Positions 22,097 through 34,117 of a DNA stretch of 64,000 bases are shown here, one piece after another. This stretch comes from Pseudozyma flocculosa PF-1 (lineage: Eukaryota; Basidiomycota; Ustilaginomycetes; Ustilaginales; Ustilaginaceae): the NCBI RefSeq assembly GCF_000417875.1, contig NW_006920891.1:454308-518307 (forward strand), in the 5' to 3' direction. Positions within the stretch are counted from its first letter, which is position 1. Each line of letters opens with the position of its first letter. A program made the position numbers and the translations under genes. The notes under the pieces were generated by a model. The model had not been told where the DNA came from. It did no database searches and saw only the letters and a program-made list of their open reading frames with translations.

Positions 22097-25000
22097 ATGA
22101 GCGACAGCGGCAACGCAGCCGCTGGCCAGGCTCCGCCCAACGCGCTCGCTCATCTCCTCGACCCTTCCAAACAGACGGTCCCCACTGTCGCTGCGTCCAA
22201 CCCTTCCGATACAGCCTCGGCCACCATGGCCATGGCAAGTACAGCCCACTCCCACAGCCCAGGGCAGCCCCCAGTAGCCGCCGCGACCGACGCCGCCGTC
22301 ACTCGCGGCGATGCAGCCAGCAGCGGCAGCACCTCCACCGCCGCCCCTGATGCCGCCTCCGCTCGCGAACACCTGGCGCCAAAGAATCCCACCCACGCGC
22401 TCGTCCACGAGGCAAACGTCCAGCCCGAACCGTCGCTCAGCGCAGGCCTCAGCAGCCCCTGCTATGTCCACTCCTATCTCGACAAGGGCGTCAATCTCGG
22501 CGAATCTCTCAAGAAGCAGCGGAGACGCCTGTCAAAGGACGCAAAGTCTCGTCACCGCTCCACCACCCGCTCCCAGCCGTCGCAGCGGCGCGCGCCAAAG
22601 ACCGACCAAGAGGCGGGCGACACCACCTCTTCATCCTGCTCCGAGGAGCCTCGCGACATAGACCAAACCCCCATGCCGCAGCCCACCTCGTCGGTCGGCA
22701 GCGCCAGCACCGCATCCTATTTTGATCCCGCCACCTACGACGAACAGCGTAGCGGCGCCCCCTCGACGTCCAAGTCCGCATCGGTCTCGATCCCTGAGCA
22801 GCAGCAGCAGCAGCAGCAGCGACAGAGCGCCAGCGGCAGCGGCAGCGCAAGGGGCGCTCGCGATGACGAGACGCTCTCGGGCAGCGATGCTACGGCCACC
22901 GACGTCCGGGATCGGCACGGGCAGGATCAAGCCGCTGCACGGCCCAGGACCCCGAACAGCCTGAGCGACGAAGATCTCGACTCGCTCGATGGCCGCGACT
23001 CGTCGTACGACAGCTCCTACGGCTACGCCAGCAACGAGGACGACGACAAGGTGCGCAGCCTCACCCACCAGCTCGCCGAGACGGCCGTCGGCGTACGCGA
23101 GATGAGCAAGCAGCTCGGCCGCGCCCGCGTCAAGTCGACCATCCACAGCGTCCTCATCATCACAAAGGCGCGCGACAACCACCTCATCAAGCTCACCCGC
23201 GAGCTGGCCATCTGGCTCATGACGACGCCGCGCAACGGCAAGGACACCGGCCTCGTCGTCTACGTCGACTCGCAACTGCAGAAGTCGAAGCGCTTCGACG
23301 CCGAGGGCATCCGGCGCGACTATCCCAAGCTCTTTGACATGCGTCCCAAGCGCACCGCCAGCATCTCGAGCTCGCTCTCCAGCGCCAGTGGCTACGACAG
23401 CAGCGGCAGCGGCTTCCCGCGTCAGGAGGGCAAACTGCGATACTGGACCAGCGACATGTGCAGCCGATCTCCGCACCTCTTTGACTTTGTCGTGACGGTA
23501 GGTGGAAGCTGTGGCGTGGCAAAGATGTTTGTTCGGCGCTTTCTGACTCGTTCCGATGCCCACCCGCTGCACCTCGCATCGTCTCGTTCTCTCGTCGAAG
23601 CTGGGCGGCGATGGCACCGTCCTCTTCTGCTCGTGGCTCTTCCAGCGGATCGTGCCACCCGTGCTGCCGTTCGCGCTCGGCTCGCTCGGCTTCTTGACCA
23701 ACTTCGACTTTGCCCGCTACAAGGAGGTGATGACCTCGGCCCTCGATGACGGCATCCGGGTCAACCTGCGGATGCGTTTCACCGCCACAATCTACGTGAG
23801 TGGACGAGGCGAGGCGTGCCTCTTTGCCAGTTACGCCGTCGCTGATCCGTCAGCACCTCGTGCTTCATCATCCGCAGCGCGCAACGCTGCCCAGTTCGTC
23901 GAGCGCCGACCGGTACCGCCGCCGTGCCATCAAATCTGGCAAGACCGGCGAGATTATTATGCGCAACGTCAAGAACTGCGGGTGGGACGCCATCGAGAGC
24001 CCTAACCCATCGTCGGGCGAGCGGCCACGCTCACCGCAGAGCAGCGACCGGAGTGATACCGAGCAAGAGGGCCCGCGGGACAACGAGACCAAGAAAGGCA
24101 AGAAGAAGAAGAAGAAGAAATGCCGGGACAAGGAGATCATGTGCTTCAGCACGCGTCCCGTCGAGACGTTTGAGGTGCTCAACGACCTCGTCGTCGACCG
24201 CGGACCCAGCCCCTACGTCAGCTTGCTCGAGGTCTTTGGTGAGTTTCTGCAGTCGCACAATGCGCGTGCTGGGGCCGCGTAGGAAAGGTAGCCACATCGC
24301 TGACAGTGCCGCTGCCCTTCGCATCTGCTGCAGGCGACGAGCACCACATGACTACGGCTCAGGCCGACGGCCTTTGCATCTCGACTCCGACAGGCTCGAC
24401 GGCCTATTCTGTAAGTTTGGATCTCCCATTCTTGAACGTCTTGGACCCCGGTCCTTTGAGCTGACTTCGACACTGCGCTGGTCTTGTTTGCGTACGCGCC
24501 AGCTCTCGGCCGGAGGATCCCTTGTTCATCCCGAGATCCCTGCCATCCTCATCTCGCCCATCTGCCCGCACACGCTGTCGTTCCGGCCCATGCTGCTGCC
24601 AGACAGCATGGAGCTGCGAATCGCGGTGCCGTACAACTCGAGGAGCACGGCCTGGGCCAGCTTCGACGGGCGCGGCCGGGTCGAGTTGAAGCGTGAGTCC
24701 AAGGCTTCCGTACTCTCCCTTGGTGGATTGCGTCTCGTGAAAGAGGCAGGCTGACCAGAGTGTCCCGCAACTCATCTGCAACAGAGGGCGACCACATCAA
24801 GGTCACGGCATCTCGCTATCCCTTCCCGACCGTCTGTGCCGAGAATCAGTCGACCGATTGGTTCTCGTCGATCTCGCGGACGCTCAAGTGGAACGAGCGG
24901 CAGCGGCAAAAGTCGTTTGTCGTCGTCGAGGAGGGCCACGATACCGGGCCCAATGACGACAGCAAGGGCGGCCACAAGTCGGCCTCAAAGGGCGTTGCCT

Positions 25001-25955
25001 TTACCAAGCACGGCGTCGATGATGATGATGACGACGACGACGACGATGACGATTCGGGCAGCGGCAGCGACGACGACGATGACGGCGAGGAAGAGGAAGA
25101 GGCAGAGCACTTTGACATCGACGACACGAGCACGACGGTGACGAGGAGCAACAGCCCCAACCACTCTGGAGCATCCACGCCTGCCGACCGGCGGAGGAGT
25201 GCATCCGCAGGCGGCGGGCTAGGGTCGCTCTCGTCGCGGTCGAGCCCAGGCGGGCTGCTGAGCCGACGCACCTCGGGCAATGGCGGACAGGGCGGCATCC
25301 TCCCCACCAACGCCAACGGCGTTCCGAGACTCACGCCGCTCACGTCGGGCGGGCATCACCACCACCATCACCAGCACGGCTACGGCGGCCGCGACGGCAG
25401 CAGCCAGGCGGATTCAAAGAGCCGGCCCGACTCGATGCTCAACAGCCCGGACCGGTTTGCGATCCAGGGCCCGCCGCTTCCACCCAAGGCCATCAGCGAG
25501 CGCCACCTGCTCAACGCCGATTTTCGGCTGGACGACCAGTCGACGTCGCGGGAGGGCGCCGCCTCCTCGTCACGGCAGCGCAAGGAGCGGAGACAGCGGT
25601 TCGACGACGGCAGGCCAGGTGGTGAGACGGAGGAGACGCCCCGCAGCCACCGCGCGCTGCAGAAGAGCCCGATGACGCCGAGCTCGGCCCTGGCGCGCGA
25701 CAAGACGCCGACCGGCCTGCCCATGGGCAAGGACAAGACGAGTGGCGGCGGCGGCGGCGGCGGNNNNNNNNNNNNNNNNNNNNNNNNNNNNNNNNNNNNN
25801 NNGGGCCCAGGCGGGAAGCGAGGAGGAAGAAGCCGTCGTCGCTGGGTGATCTGGGCGGCGGCGGGGGTGGTGGCGGCAGCGGCAGTGGGGGCGGCACGGC
25901 CTTGGTCGTGTACGGCGACGACGAGAGTGATTCCGACTCGACGCAGGGGGCGTGA
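22097..25955 (+). CDS. ATP-NAD kinase (Utr1-like), with long disordered ends and a small gap
   Basis: Phosphorylates NAD to NADP, the source of cellular NADPH. Exons: 22097-23497, 23601-23795, 23854-24238, 24334-24410, 24503-24692 and 24785-25955, about 1139 aa. The catalytic core spans exon 1's end to exon 6's start: LGGDGTVLF (the GGDG motif), [33 protein letters not shown], and [19 protein letters not shown]. Around the core are some 300 disordered N-terminal residues with a Gln run, a Ser/Glu/Lys-rich insert between MRNV and [11 protein letters not shown] with seven consecutive Lys, and a 380-residue C-terminal tail with a 12-Asp run. The tail continues after a 39-N gap in a different frame, ending DSDSTQGA at 25953-25955. 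No mitochondrial presequence is visible, so a cytosolic Utr1-type enzyme is most likely. Confidence 0.93.
25764..25802. other. Assembly gap (39 N) in a glycine-codon repeat
   Basis: The gap falls in a GGC run near the 3' end of the NAD kinase gene. The stated length leaves the sensible C-terminal frame one base out of register. Confidence 0.95.
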
Positions 25956-28425
25956 CCATTGGGCGGGCCGATGATGGTTCGTTATCCCACCCACTCAAGC
26001 GCATGCATGCACACAGTCCTTCTCCCTTCCGATGGCGTATCGTCGCGAGGCAGGCAGGAGAAGGAGGGAATAGGAACGGAAGGCTCTGGTCGCACCGTTG
26101 CGCGGTCAAGGATGCATCGCGGCTGCGTCGAGACGATCCGGCCTCGCGCTTGCGGGCTTGGTGCGCCACCACGATACAGGCACGCTACACAGGGTTCATC
26201 GACGAAACCATCGTCGCGTTGTGGAAGGTCTGCAGAGAGATTGGGGGATGCACGATGATGGTCCGACGGCGGCAGCGAAGGGAAACTCTGAACCCTGACC
26301 CGTGCCTGGGCCAGTCCACCGTCGATCAGCGATCGACAAAGCCTCGACTCTTGCTTGTCCAGATCGAACCTCGACCTCGACCTCGTCCTCGACCTCGACC
26401 CTGACCCTTCCGTGCTTTGCCCAATCTCTTCGGCCGCCGAGAAACGACGACGGTCCCGTCCTTTTCTGAAGCACGTACGTATGTACAGATGCCGACCGAC
26501 CGGCCGGCCGGCCGGCTGGCTGGCTGGTCGGTCTTTGTCGATCCCTTCTCTTCCCGGCCTGCCTGCGTTAGCGCGGCCGGTCCGGTCCGGTCAGGTTCGG
26601 TGAGGCAGGCCTAGGGTGCGACCAGGCTGATCGTAATGAGGACGAGAGGACGTCGATGCTGGCGCATACGAAAATCGCACCTTCCTAGGTTGGTATCGGA
26701 TCGACGCCGCACCCCACCACCGATGACGATGGCGGCGGCGAGGGTGGGGGGGAGGGTGTAGGAAACGTCTCCGGAGATCCGCGTTGAACCCACGAGCATC
26801 GCACCCAACGCGTTGCGTTGCGTTTCCGGCGTTGCTTGCGATCGCACCCTCGCCCCCACCCACCGTTTCCGGCAGCCTAGGCAGGACGAGATCGACTGGA
26901 TGTGGACACACACGGCCAGACAGACAGGATCGGCGCATGGCGGGCGTCGTTGCGACGTCGAGCCAATTAAGGATGCGATACGCACGCCTGGCTGTGCTTG
27001 GCACCGCCGTCGGTGAGCCGGCGTCGAGGTCTAACGCGGACCTGTGGCGTGGATTCGCGTCTCTGTGATACAGAGCTACCTAATCAGACAAGAGGGGGCC
27101 AGCCGATGCAAAGCAGTCAAAGCCAGCTAGAATCGATGCCCTCAATCACGAATCAATAGCCAAAAGACCATCGACGACGACGACGACGATCATCCACTCA
27201 ATCTGTGTCGATCAGGCAAGCCTCGTTTGCTCGATTCCGTCCCAATTGTTGCCGCCGTCGCTTTGGCCCCGTCGTCGTCGTCTGGGCGATCCGCTTGGAC
27301 CGCCCCGCCCCCGCCAAGCAAAACGGCGGCGAACCCGGCACGGGAAGCCTCGTTTTCCTGCGCCCGCAACTCCTATGCACCCGCTCCGCCCGGGGCGTGC
27401 CTAGAATGATCGACGAGGTAGAAAAGATGGGCTAGAACAGCGGTCCTTGCTGGTCCAGTACCGGCGGCGCACGACGGTGGGACCGATGTGCTACTCTACC
27501 CGGTCGGTATCGGAAAGGCATTCTGCAGAGGCGGACGGGAAGCGGAGCGATGTACGCGCCCGCACAAACGACGGACTAAACGGCCGGCGGGTACGGGCGG
27601 TGTGGCCTGTGTTGGCATTTATATTCCGTTTCGTGCCAACCCTTCTACGACGCCCTCGTTTTCTGTCGGTTGCAACCAATCAGATCAGGACGACAGCCGG
27701 TAGGTAGATAAGTGCCGCACCGCTACCGATCGACGATGCGTTCAAGACCGTCGAGGGACGCGCGGGAAGGACGAACGAAGCATGCACGGGGAGGAGCGTG
27801 TCCCCGTTGCCCGCGCACCCTTGGGCCGAGAGAGGCCAGCGCTTTGCCGGGATGGAGCGTAGATGAGCTACGCAGATCCTCGCGCAGGTCGGCGCCATCC
27901 AGCGTGGGGGGCCTCGCTGTCGTCAGGGGGATATCGAAGCAACTGACTTGGACGACATTCCATGGACCGGGCAACGTACAGTGGTGTTGGGGCTGAGCGC
28001 CGACGGTGACGACCGACCATGGTGCCTTTTCTCCGTGGCGCGTTGATGGGCAGGGCGTTGGCCTATCGGTTGCGAGCCGGGGCGAGGCAGACTGGGACGA
28101 GACAGGGGCCCAACCAAGAGGCAAGGCGGGCAGGCCGGCAGGCGGAGAGGCGGGCACGAGGCGAGCATACAGGAGCTCCGGGTGAGCGGACATCAAGTCT
28201 CGAGCAAGCAACAAAGGGACGATAGAGATGGCGGTTTCCAGCTCCGAGGGTATGACAGGCTGGGCGCTCGATATTGGGGCGACTGACTCCTGCTGCTGCC
28301 CTGGTCGCAAGCCCGGCCTGGACCTTGGGTCGCTGGGGCGGGCGCGGGAAGAAGCTGGCTGAGCTGAGCTTGAAGCGTCCCACGCCCCGTTGTGAGACCC
28401 GTCGCGACCCGCCCAGCTACAGCTT

Positions 28426-28444
28426 TAGGTACTGTATGTACCTA
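28426..28444. promoter_or_regulatory. Inverted repeat TAGGTAC-N5-GTACCTA
   Basis: Seven-base perfect arms surround a five-base spacer. A compact AGGTACCT palindrome lies nearby at 28770-28777. This could be a dimeric factor site, but no known factor is assigned. Confidence 0.35.
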
Positions 28445-29491
28445 GCTCTCGCCCTCGTGCCCGTTGTTCGTGTCGCTCGCGAGAGCCTGCGATGCGGTAC
28501 CCACGCCGCGGATCGGCCGAAGGCTAGCCATCGGGTGGCGCCGCAGCCGTGAGCGGGCGGTAGGCTAGGATGGTGGCGATTGAGGCTACGAGGCGTCGAC
28601 GTCGGTCCGCGAGCAGCAGGGCAGGCATATGTAGCTGGCGTCTGGTGCGAACGAGAGCAAGGCGGGTGGCGTGGCACAGGACTAGGTCTGCCTGGGAAGC
28701 ATGCCACCCATGACAGCCATGCATATGATGCTGGCGCTGGCGACCTCTTACATGCTTGCCCTGCCAGCTAGGTACCTGCGAGTCGCGGATCCATCCGGCA
28801 CCGCAGATCCTAGCCTCGACTCGTTCCTTCGGGTGAGGGCGACGGTGCCCCTCGACAACCTTCCCTATTTGGCTCTGTGCCGGTTTGGTCTGGGGTCAGA
28901 CACATGTTACGTCGGTCCATGAAGGGGCTGGTCGCTAGGCCGCGTTTCTCAGACACGCCGCGCGTCTTTCTGGACCCATCAGAGTCGCTGCTGCTTGGGG
29001 GCCGTCGCTCCGTTGTGCGTCTCACCGGGGTCACCCAGCGCGGGCATTCCGCAGGTCTAGTTGGTTCTTTGCGGATCATCGCCCGTTCGACGCTCTGCGT
29101 GACGCTGCGCTCTGCTCTCGTCGAGGCTCCGATAGCAACCGCCATGCTCGTGCGTATGCCATACAACTGTCGCCACAGAGAGAGGAGGGTCGGGGACCTG
29201 GCGAGGCGAGGCAAAGGCGAGGCCAGCAGGCGAGGGGGGGCCAAAAAGACGAGGCGCGGGGCGGGGCTGGGCTCAAGGCGGTGCCAGGGCGGCAGTCCCG
29301 CCCGGCAGGCGTAACTAGGTGGGTGGGTGCGCGCGCGCGTCGCCCCCCATTTTCCAGGGTGGAGCTGGGCTGCACGCAGGCCAGCCAGCCAGGCAGGCAT
29401 GTCGGGGGCCAGGCCTCGCGCCAGGCGAATTCATGGATCTGAGCCAGCCCTGCACCGATGCCGTCGACCTGCCGCCCCCGGTCAGCAGCAG

Positions 29492-29522
29492 CAAGCGCAA
29501 GCAAGCAAGCAAGCAAGCAAGG
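29492..29522. repeat. (AAGC)n microsatellite
   Basis: Seven or so tandem AAGC units, with one AAGCGC interruption near the start, in the long intergenic stretch. They sit next to CCAGCC/CAGGC-rich sequence at 29380-29440. Confidence 0.9.
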
Positions 29523-31272
29523 CTGAGGCAGGGTGAGCATCACCTACAGCGGCCAAGCAATCCAGCTGGCCGCCTCTCTCGTTCCCGCCCTCGCCCCGCC
29601 TGCCTGATGAGCACAGGCTAGGCCGTGTCAAAGCAGGCCGGGCAGCCAGCCAAGCAAGGCAAGACGTGCGCTGCAGTAGTGCCGACGGGCGCACGGCGGT
29701 CGATCCTCAACCCACCGCCTCGCCTACTACCGTACCCTCCTCTCCGTGTCCTCGGACTGCACACCGGCCTGCCTCTCTCTCCTTGCTTGCTCGGTGCCCT
29801 CGTCGACGCCACCACCTGTTCCTCACCACCGGCACCACCACCACCACCACTGACCATCCTCACACACGCCTCCATACGTGTTCGGCCTACGACACACTGC
29901 GACAGCGTCACCTTCGTTGCCCCCCTGCGCCCACCCTCCACCGTCACTGCCGCCAAAGCCTCCTCCTGTCTCTCCCAGCCTCTCTCCCTCTCGCGTTCTG
30001 TCTCTTTCTCAGTTCCCTCGGCCGACTTTGCACCCACTTCATCTGGCTCAAGCTTTTCTCGGCCCCTCGTCATCACGGCAGTCCGGCACGCTTGCTCCAA
30101 TCCCCACACTGGCACCGACAAAGCCGGCCCACTGCTCCCGCGGCTTCACACGCATCCCTGCGCCGCCCCTCCGCGCGCTCGCGATATCATTATTATATCG
30201 TCGTGGTGGATTCACGCCTTTGCAAATTGTTCAGCCCCACCGTCGCGCTCGCTCTAGCCAACCCACCACGCCCGGCTAGCCTGCTTCGGACCGCAGCGGC
30301 GTCATCCAAAACCGGCATAGGCCCACAGCCCAACCACCGCCCCATCGACCGCCACGCAACGGTCGCCATCTTCCGCCTTCGATCTGGCCAGAGCTGCCAC
30401 CGTGCCGCGGTCGATCGCATCGTGTTCCGCCCAAGCCATCGGCCCACCTCTTCGTCTCGTTGCGCATCTGTGCCCCGGAACGTCCTTCTCTGGGCAGCGG
30501 TCCACGACGCCCGGCTCATCTGCCCCGCATCACCATTTCAGAACCCGAGCCCAGCCCGAACGGTCGTTTCGCGCGGTGATTTGATGCGCTGCTAGCGATC
30601 GCCGCAACCCCGCCAGCCCCGCCTCATCTCATCCCGTACTCGCCTCGACGCTGGTTGCTCGTCCTCGGAGCGACTCGCTGTCACCCGCAATCCAGCCTCA
30701 CCGCCTCGGCCCCTCTTGCCTCGACTCGGACCAGCCTCTTGCTCAGCTGCTTCACTCTCTGCCATCAGTCTCCGGCGCTTGAGTCATGACGCGACCGGCG
30801 CAGCGCACCTGACCTCCGACTACCACTTATCTCGAGCTCTAGACCTACCCATCAAGCTCGACATTGCCTCCGTCTTGCCGGTCACCTCTGCGCTCTCGCT
30901 TGCGGCTCGTACCACGCAACCTCCGAGACCGCTCCTATATCGCATCTGTTGATCTCGCTCGGCCTACGCGGACCCACTCGTGACACGTCGGCCGGAATCC
31001 ACCTCTGCACCGGCGTCCTGTCCATTGCTCTCCTCTAGCGTTTCCCGCTAGCATTGCCGGACTGCCTATCCCGACTCGAGCTCGCACAGCCGCCCGTCCG
31101 AGCCGGCAAGAGGAGACGGTATCCTTCCTAGCCCTCCTCTACCTGGCCTTGAGCGCTGGCCGGGGGCCCAAGCATTCTACCAGAGCCGTTCGGGAGGCGC
31201 TCAGCTCGTTGACAAACAGGCAAAGAGCCTTCTGCCAGCCTCGACGCAACCATTTCGCAGGCATTCGAAGCT

Positions 31273-34117
31273 ATGGTGCCCGGTGGTGCCGGGGGCGGGG
31301 TCCCCTTTCCACAGGCAAGCGAGGCCGCGACGGACTCAAGGGACCGACGTGTGCCTCGCTCCGCGGTGGTCGAGGCAAGGATAACCCCCGAGCAGAGCGA
31401 CGACCGAGCGGACATGGACGTGGACGTGGGCGATGCCACCCCTACCAAGCGACCGGCTGACAACGCAAGCCTCCCGAGCATCAAGAATCTGTTCGGCATC
31501 GAGAGAGCCGGTGAGTACGGCCAGATCGCGGAGGATGCGATCTCCCGTTGGACCTTGCTGGTTCCGTGGCACTGAAGCCCTTGGACCCCGCTCGCTGCTC
31601 CCTCTTTAGATAACCTCCGGAACATGCGACGTGCTCCGAGCCAGGATGACATCTTCAATCCCGCCTCGCCCCCGTCGAGTGCGCGGCCGGCTTTCGGCAC
31701 GCGCCCGGAACGAGGTCCTTATGCCCACGGCGGCAGCGGCAGCAGCTTTTCCAGCCTCTCCGGGGGCTCGGGACCTACCCTCGGTCCGATCCGCACCCGG
31801 CAATCATCAACTTCGGGTTCGCTGGGTCGAACCGGCACGTTCGGCACCCCGCCGCGGCAGACGGTGCTACCGCAGATGCTCTCGAGCGAGGAATCGGGCA
31901 GGCGGCGGACCGAGTCACGGACTCGCCAGTCACTCAAGGGACTGCTCATGTCTCCACCTGGCCGCAAGGCGTTCCTGGAAGGTGAAGGTCCAGGCGACCA
32001 CGCAAACACCCCACGGAGGCACAGGCCAGGGTCTTCGTCGGGGTCGGCGCCGATCTCGCAGCTGCTGCCCGGCCCCGAGCACATTACACGCGCGAGCCCG
32101 GGCCATGCAGCCACGCTCTCCGATCCCTCTCCTAGCCTGCTGCCCGGGTACGCGCCATCAGGCCATACTGTGAGTGTTCGCTGCACGGAGGCCGTCGCGG
32201 GATGCACCACTTGCTGCATGAGAGACATCGATGCCATTTGCGGGCGAGTTTGACGAACCTCCTCGCTCCTCCCGACCTTCTTGACAACGCAGTCTGCTGC
32301 AAGTTCCAATACCGATGCCTGGGGAGGTGCCAGCACCCAGTCCGGGAGCACTAGCCCGCGGACGAGTTGGCACAGCCGCTCGTCGACGCTCGAGTCCGGC
32401 GATCCTGCCTACAAGATGATGATGGGCGATGGACCACGGGAGAGGCAGCCGTCGCTGCTTCCGCCCTTCCGCGAACCGGGACAGGCAGCAACAGACCTGC
32501 TTCGGCGATCACCGGAGCAGACCATCACGTCGCTGACACGGCACGGAAGCCTCCGGAATCCCCAGATGCCCTCGGAGGGATCAGCGGTCCGTCGCCCACG
32601 CGCGAGGACCCTGACCTTCTCCGACAGGCCGATTGCGCCTCTCCCGGGGATGAACGATCCCGCTCGACGTCAGCATCTGGAAGCTGCCTCGGAGCTGCTG
32701 CGCATGGGGCGGGGAGGTGCACAACCATCGCTGCCAGTCCAGACCGGCGGTCGGACCTACCATCACAAGCACAGCGCGTCTATGCAGGAACGCGCGCCGC
32801 TGCCGCTCGACTTGTACACGAGCGAGCAGATCGACACGCGCGGCCATCGACCGAAGAGCTCTTCGATGTCACTGCGAGGTCCGCCGCCGTTAGCGCCTGC
32901 GGGACCCTATCCGCAAGGCTTGCAGCTGGAACAGCAGCCGCCTGCCGCAGCTGGGAACTTCGACTCGTTCCACTCCCGCAGGGGACGCGGTGCCGCAGAC
33001 GAGGCCACACGGCCAGGCGCCAACTTTGTCTTCCCGCGCCGCCCGATGCCGGATCCCGTCGAGGCGCAGAGGTACCAGGCGCACGTCATGAGGGGTCCTG
33101 GCCTCGCCAGCGTGCCTGACGGCATCGTCAGCGGCACGGCGGGGACCGGTGGAAGCCCTCGTTCTTCGGCCACGGGCACGATCGCCTCGGGCCAGGCAAA
33201 GTACGAATGCGCCTGGTGCGGTAAACGCTTCTCGCGTCCGTCGAGCCTCAAGATCCACCACCACTCGTGAGTTTCCCCGGACATGGCTAGCCGCGATGCG
33301 GTCCGAGCCAGCCTCAGGCGCTGACTTGCTCTCTCTATCTTGATCGGCCTCTCACCCCAGTCACACCGGAGAGAAGCCTTTCGTCTGCAACGAGCCCGGC
33401 TGTGGCCGATCCTTCAGCGTGCAATCCAACCTGCGTAGGCACCAGAAGTGCCACGGGCCAGGCGGCGAAGGCGGCGAGCAGTCGGGTCGCAGCCACATCA
33501 GCCACAGCGCTAGCTCCTCACGCACAGACGACCCGGAGATGTGGGTGGGCGGTAATCGGATGGGAAGCCCTCTCGGGCACCACGCGAGCGCATCTTGGCA
33601 CCACCACCATCAGCAGCCGCAGCAACAGCATCATCCTCACCACCACCAGCACCACCCGTCTTTTGGCTCGCTGCAGCAGATCACGGACCATCCTCCGCTG
33701 TCTCGGTCAGCTTTCGAGCCCGGCTCCCGCAGCATGGGATCCTGGGCCGACATGCAGCAGCAGCAGCACTTCCGGCAACAGCCGTTGCACGGCCACGGCG
33801 GCCCGGGCCTCGAGCCTCCCTTTATGCAGCTGCGCGAGAGGCGGCTATCGGAGTCGTCTGGCGAAGAGGACGACGAGGACGAGGCAGGGGACCGCAAGCG
33901 CTCCGGCATCATGCTGGTCAAGGACTCGCCCAAGCAGGACACGGCGTCGTCGCATCTCGGGCCACCCTCGATCCTCTCGAGCGACGACGAGGACCGGCCT
34001 CCGACGTCGCGGATGCGCAGCGGCACATCCGGCAGTACCGCTGGCATCCGAGTCGGCTTCAGCTCTCTGCTCAACCCCAAGGCCAAGGCCGAGGCAACCT
34101 TCGATGGAGGCGAGTGA
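31273..34117 (+). CDS. C2H2 zinc-finger transcription factor (two fingers)
   Basis: Four exons, 31273-31510, 31610-32169, 32293-33266 and 33361-34117, give 842 aa. Two adjacent C2H2 fingers lie at about residues 575-630. The first is YECAWCGKRFSRPSSLKIH, joined by the HTGEKPF linker, which is split by intron 3, to the second, CNEPGCGRSFSVQSNLRRH. This linker and the RPSSLKIH/SNLRRH recognition helices mark a DNA-binding regulator. The N-terminal two thirds are Ser/Pro/Gly-rich with basic stretches. The C-terminal part has His/Gln runs, an acidic Glu/Asp stretch and a conserved-looking end (VGFSSLLNPKAKAEATFDGGE). The target genes cannot be read from sequence. An unusually large upstream space suggests complex control. 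Upstream non-coding exons are possible. Confidence 0.88.

Larger units (their letters stand above)
25956..31272. other. 5.3-kb stretch without a supportable gene
   Basis: Open frames are short, overlap on both strands and carry no recognised domain. The longest are 195 codons (minus, 27723-28310), 196 codons (minus, 28810-29400) and 309 codons (plus, 29666-30595). Short tandem tracts occur (CCTCGA units near 26360-26400, GGCC units near 26505, AAGC units 29492-29522). From about 29650 on it is pyrimidine-rich, consistent with a long leader for the zinc-finger gene. I saw no transposon open frames, terminal repeats or tRNA. Confidence 0.5.

Noticed and set aside
27723..28310. A 195-codon minus-strand frame in the long intergenic stretch
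   Set aside because: No domain, no splice partners and no start context; other strands are open at the same place.
29666..30595. A 309-codon plus-strand frame before the zinc-finger gene
   Set aside because: It is His/Pro/Ser-rich with no recognisable motif. It is better explained as a pyrimidine-rich leader or chance frame.
31128..31700. A 190-codon minus-strand frame over the zinc-finger first exon
   Set aside because: It is antisense to exons whose chain yields intact C2H2 fingers.
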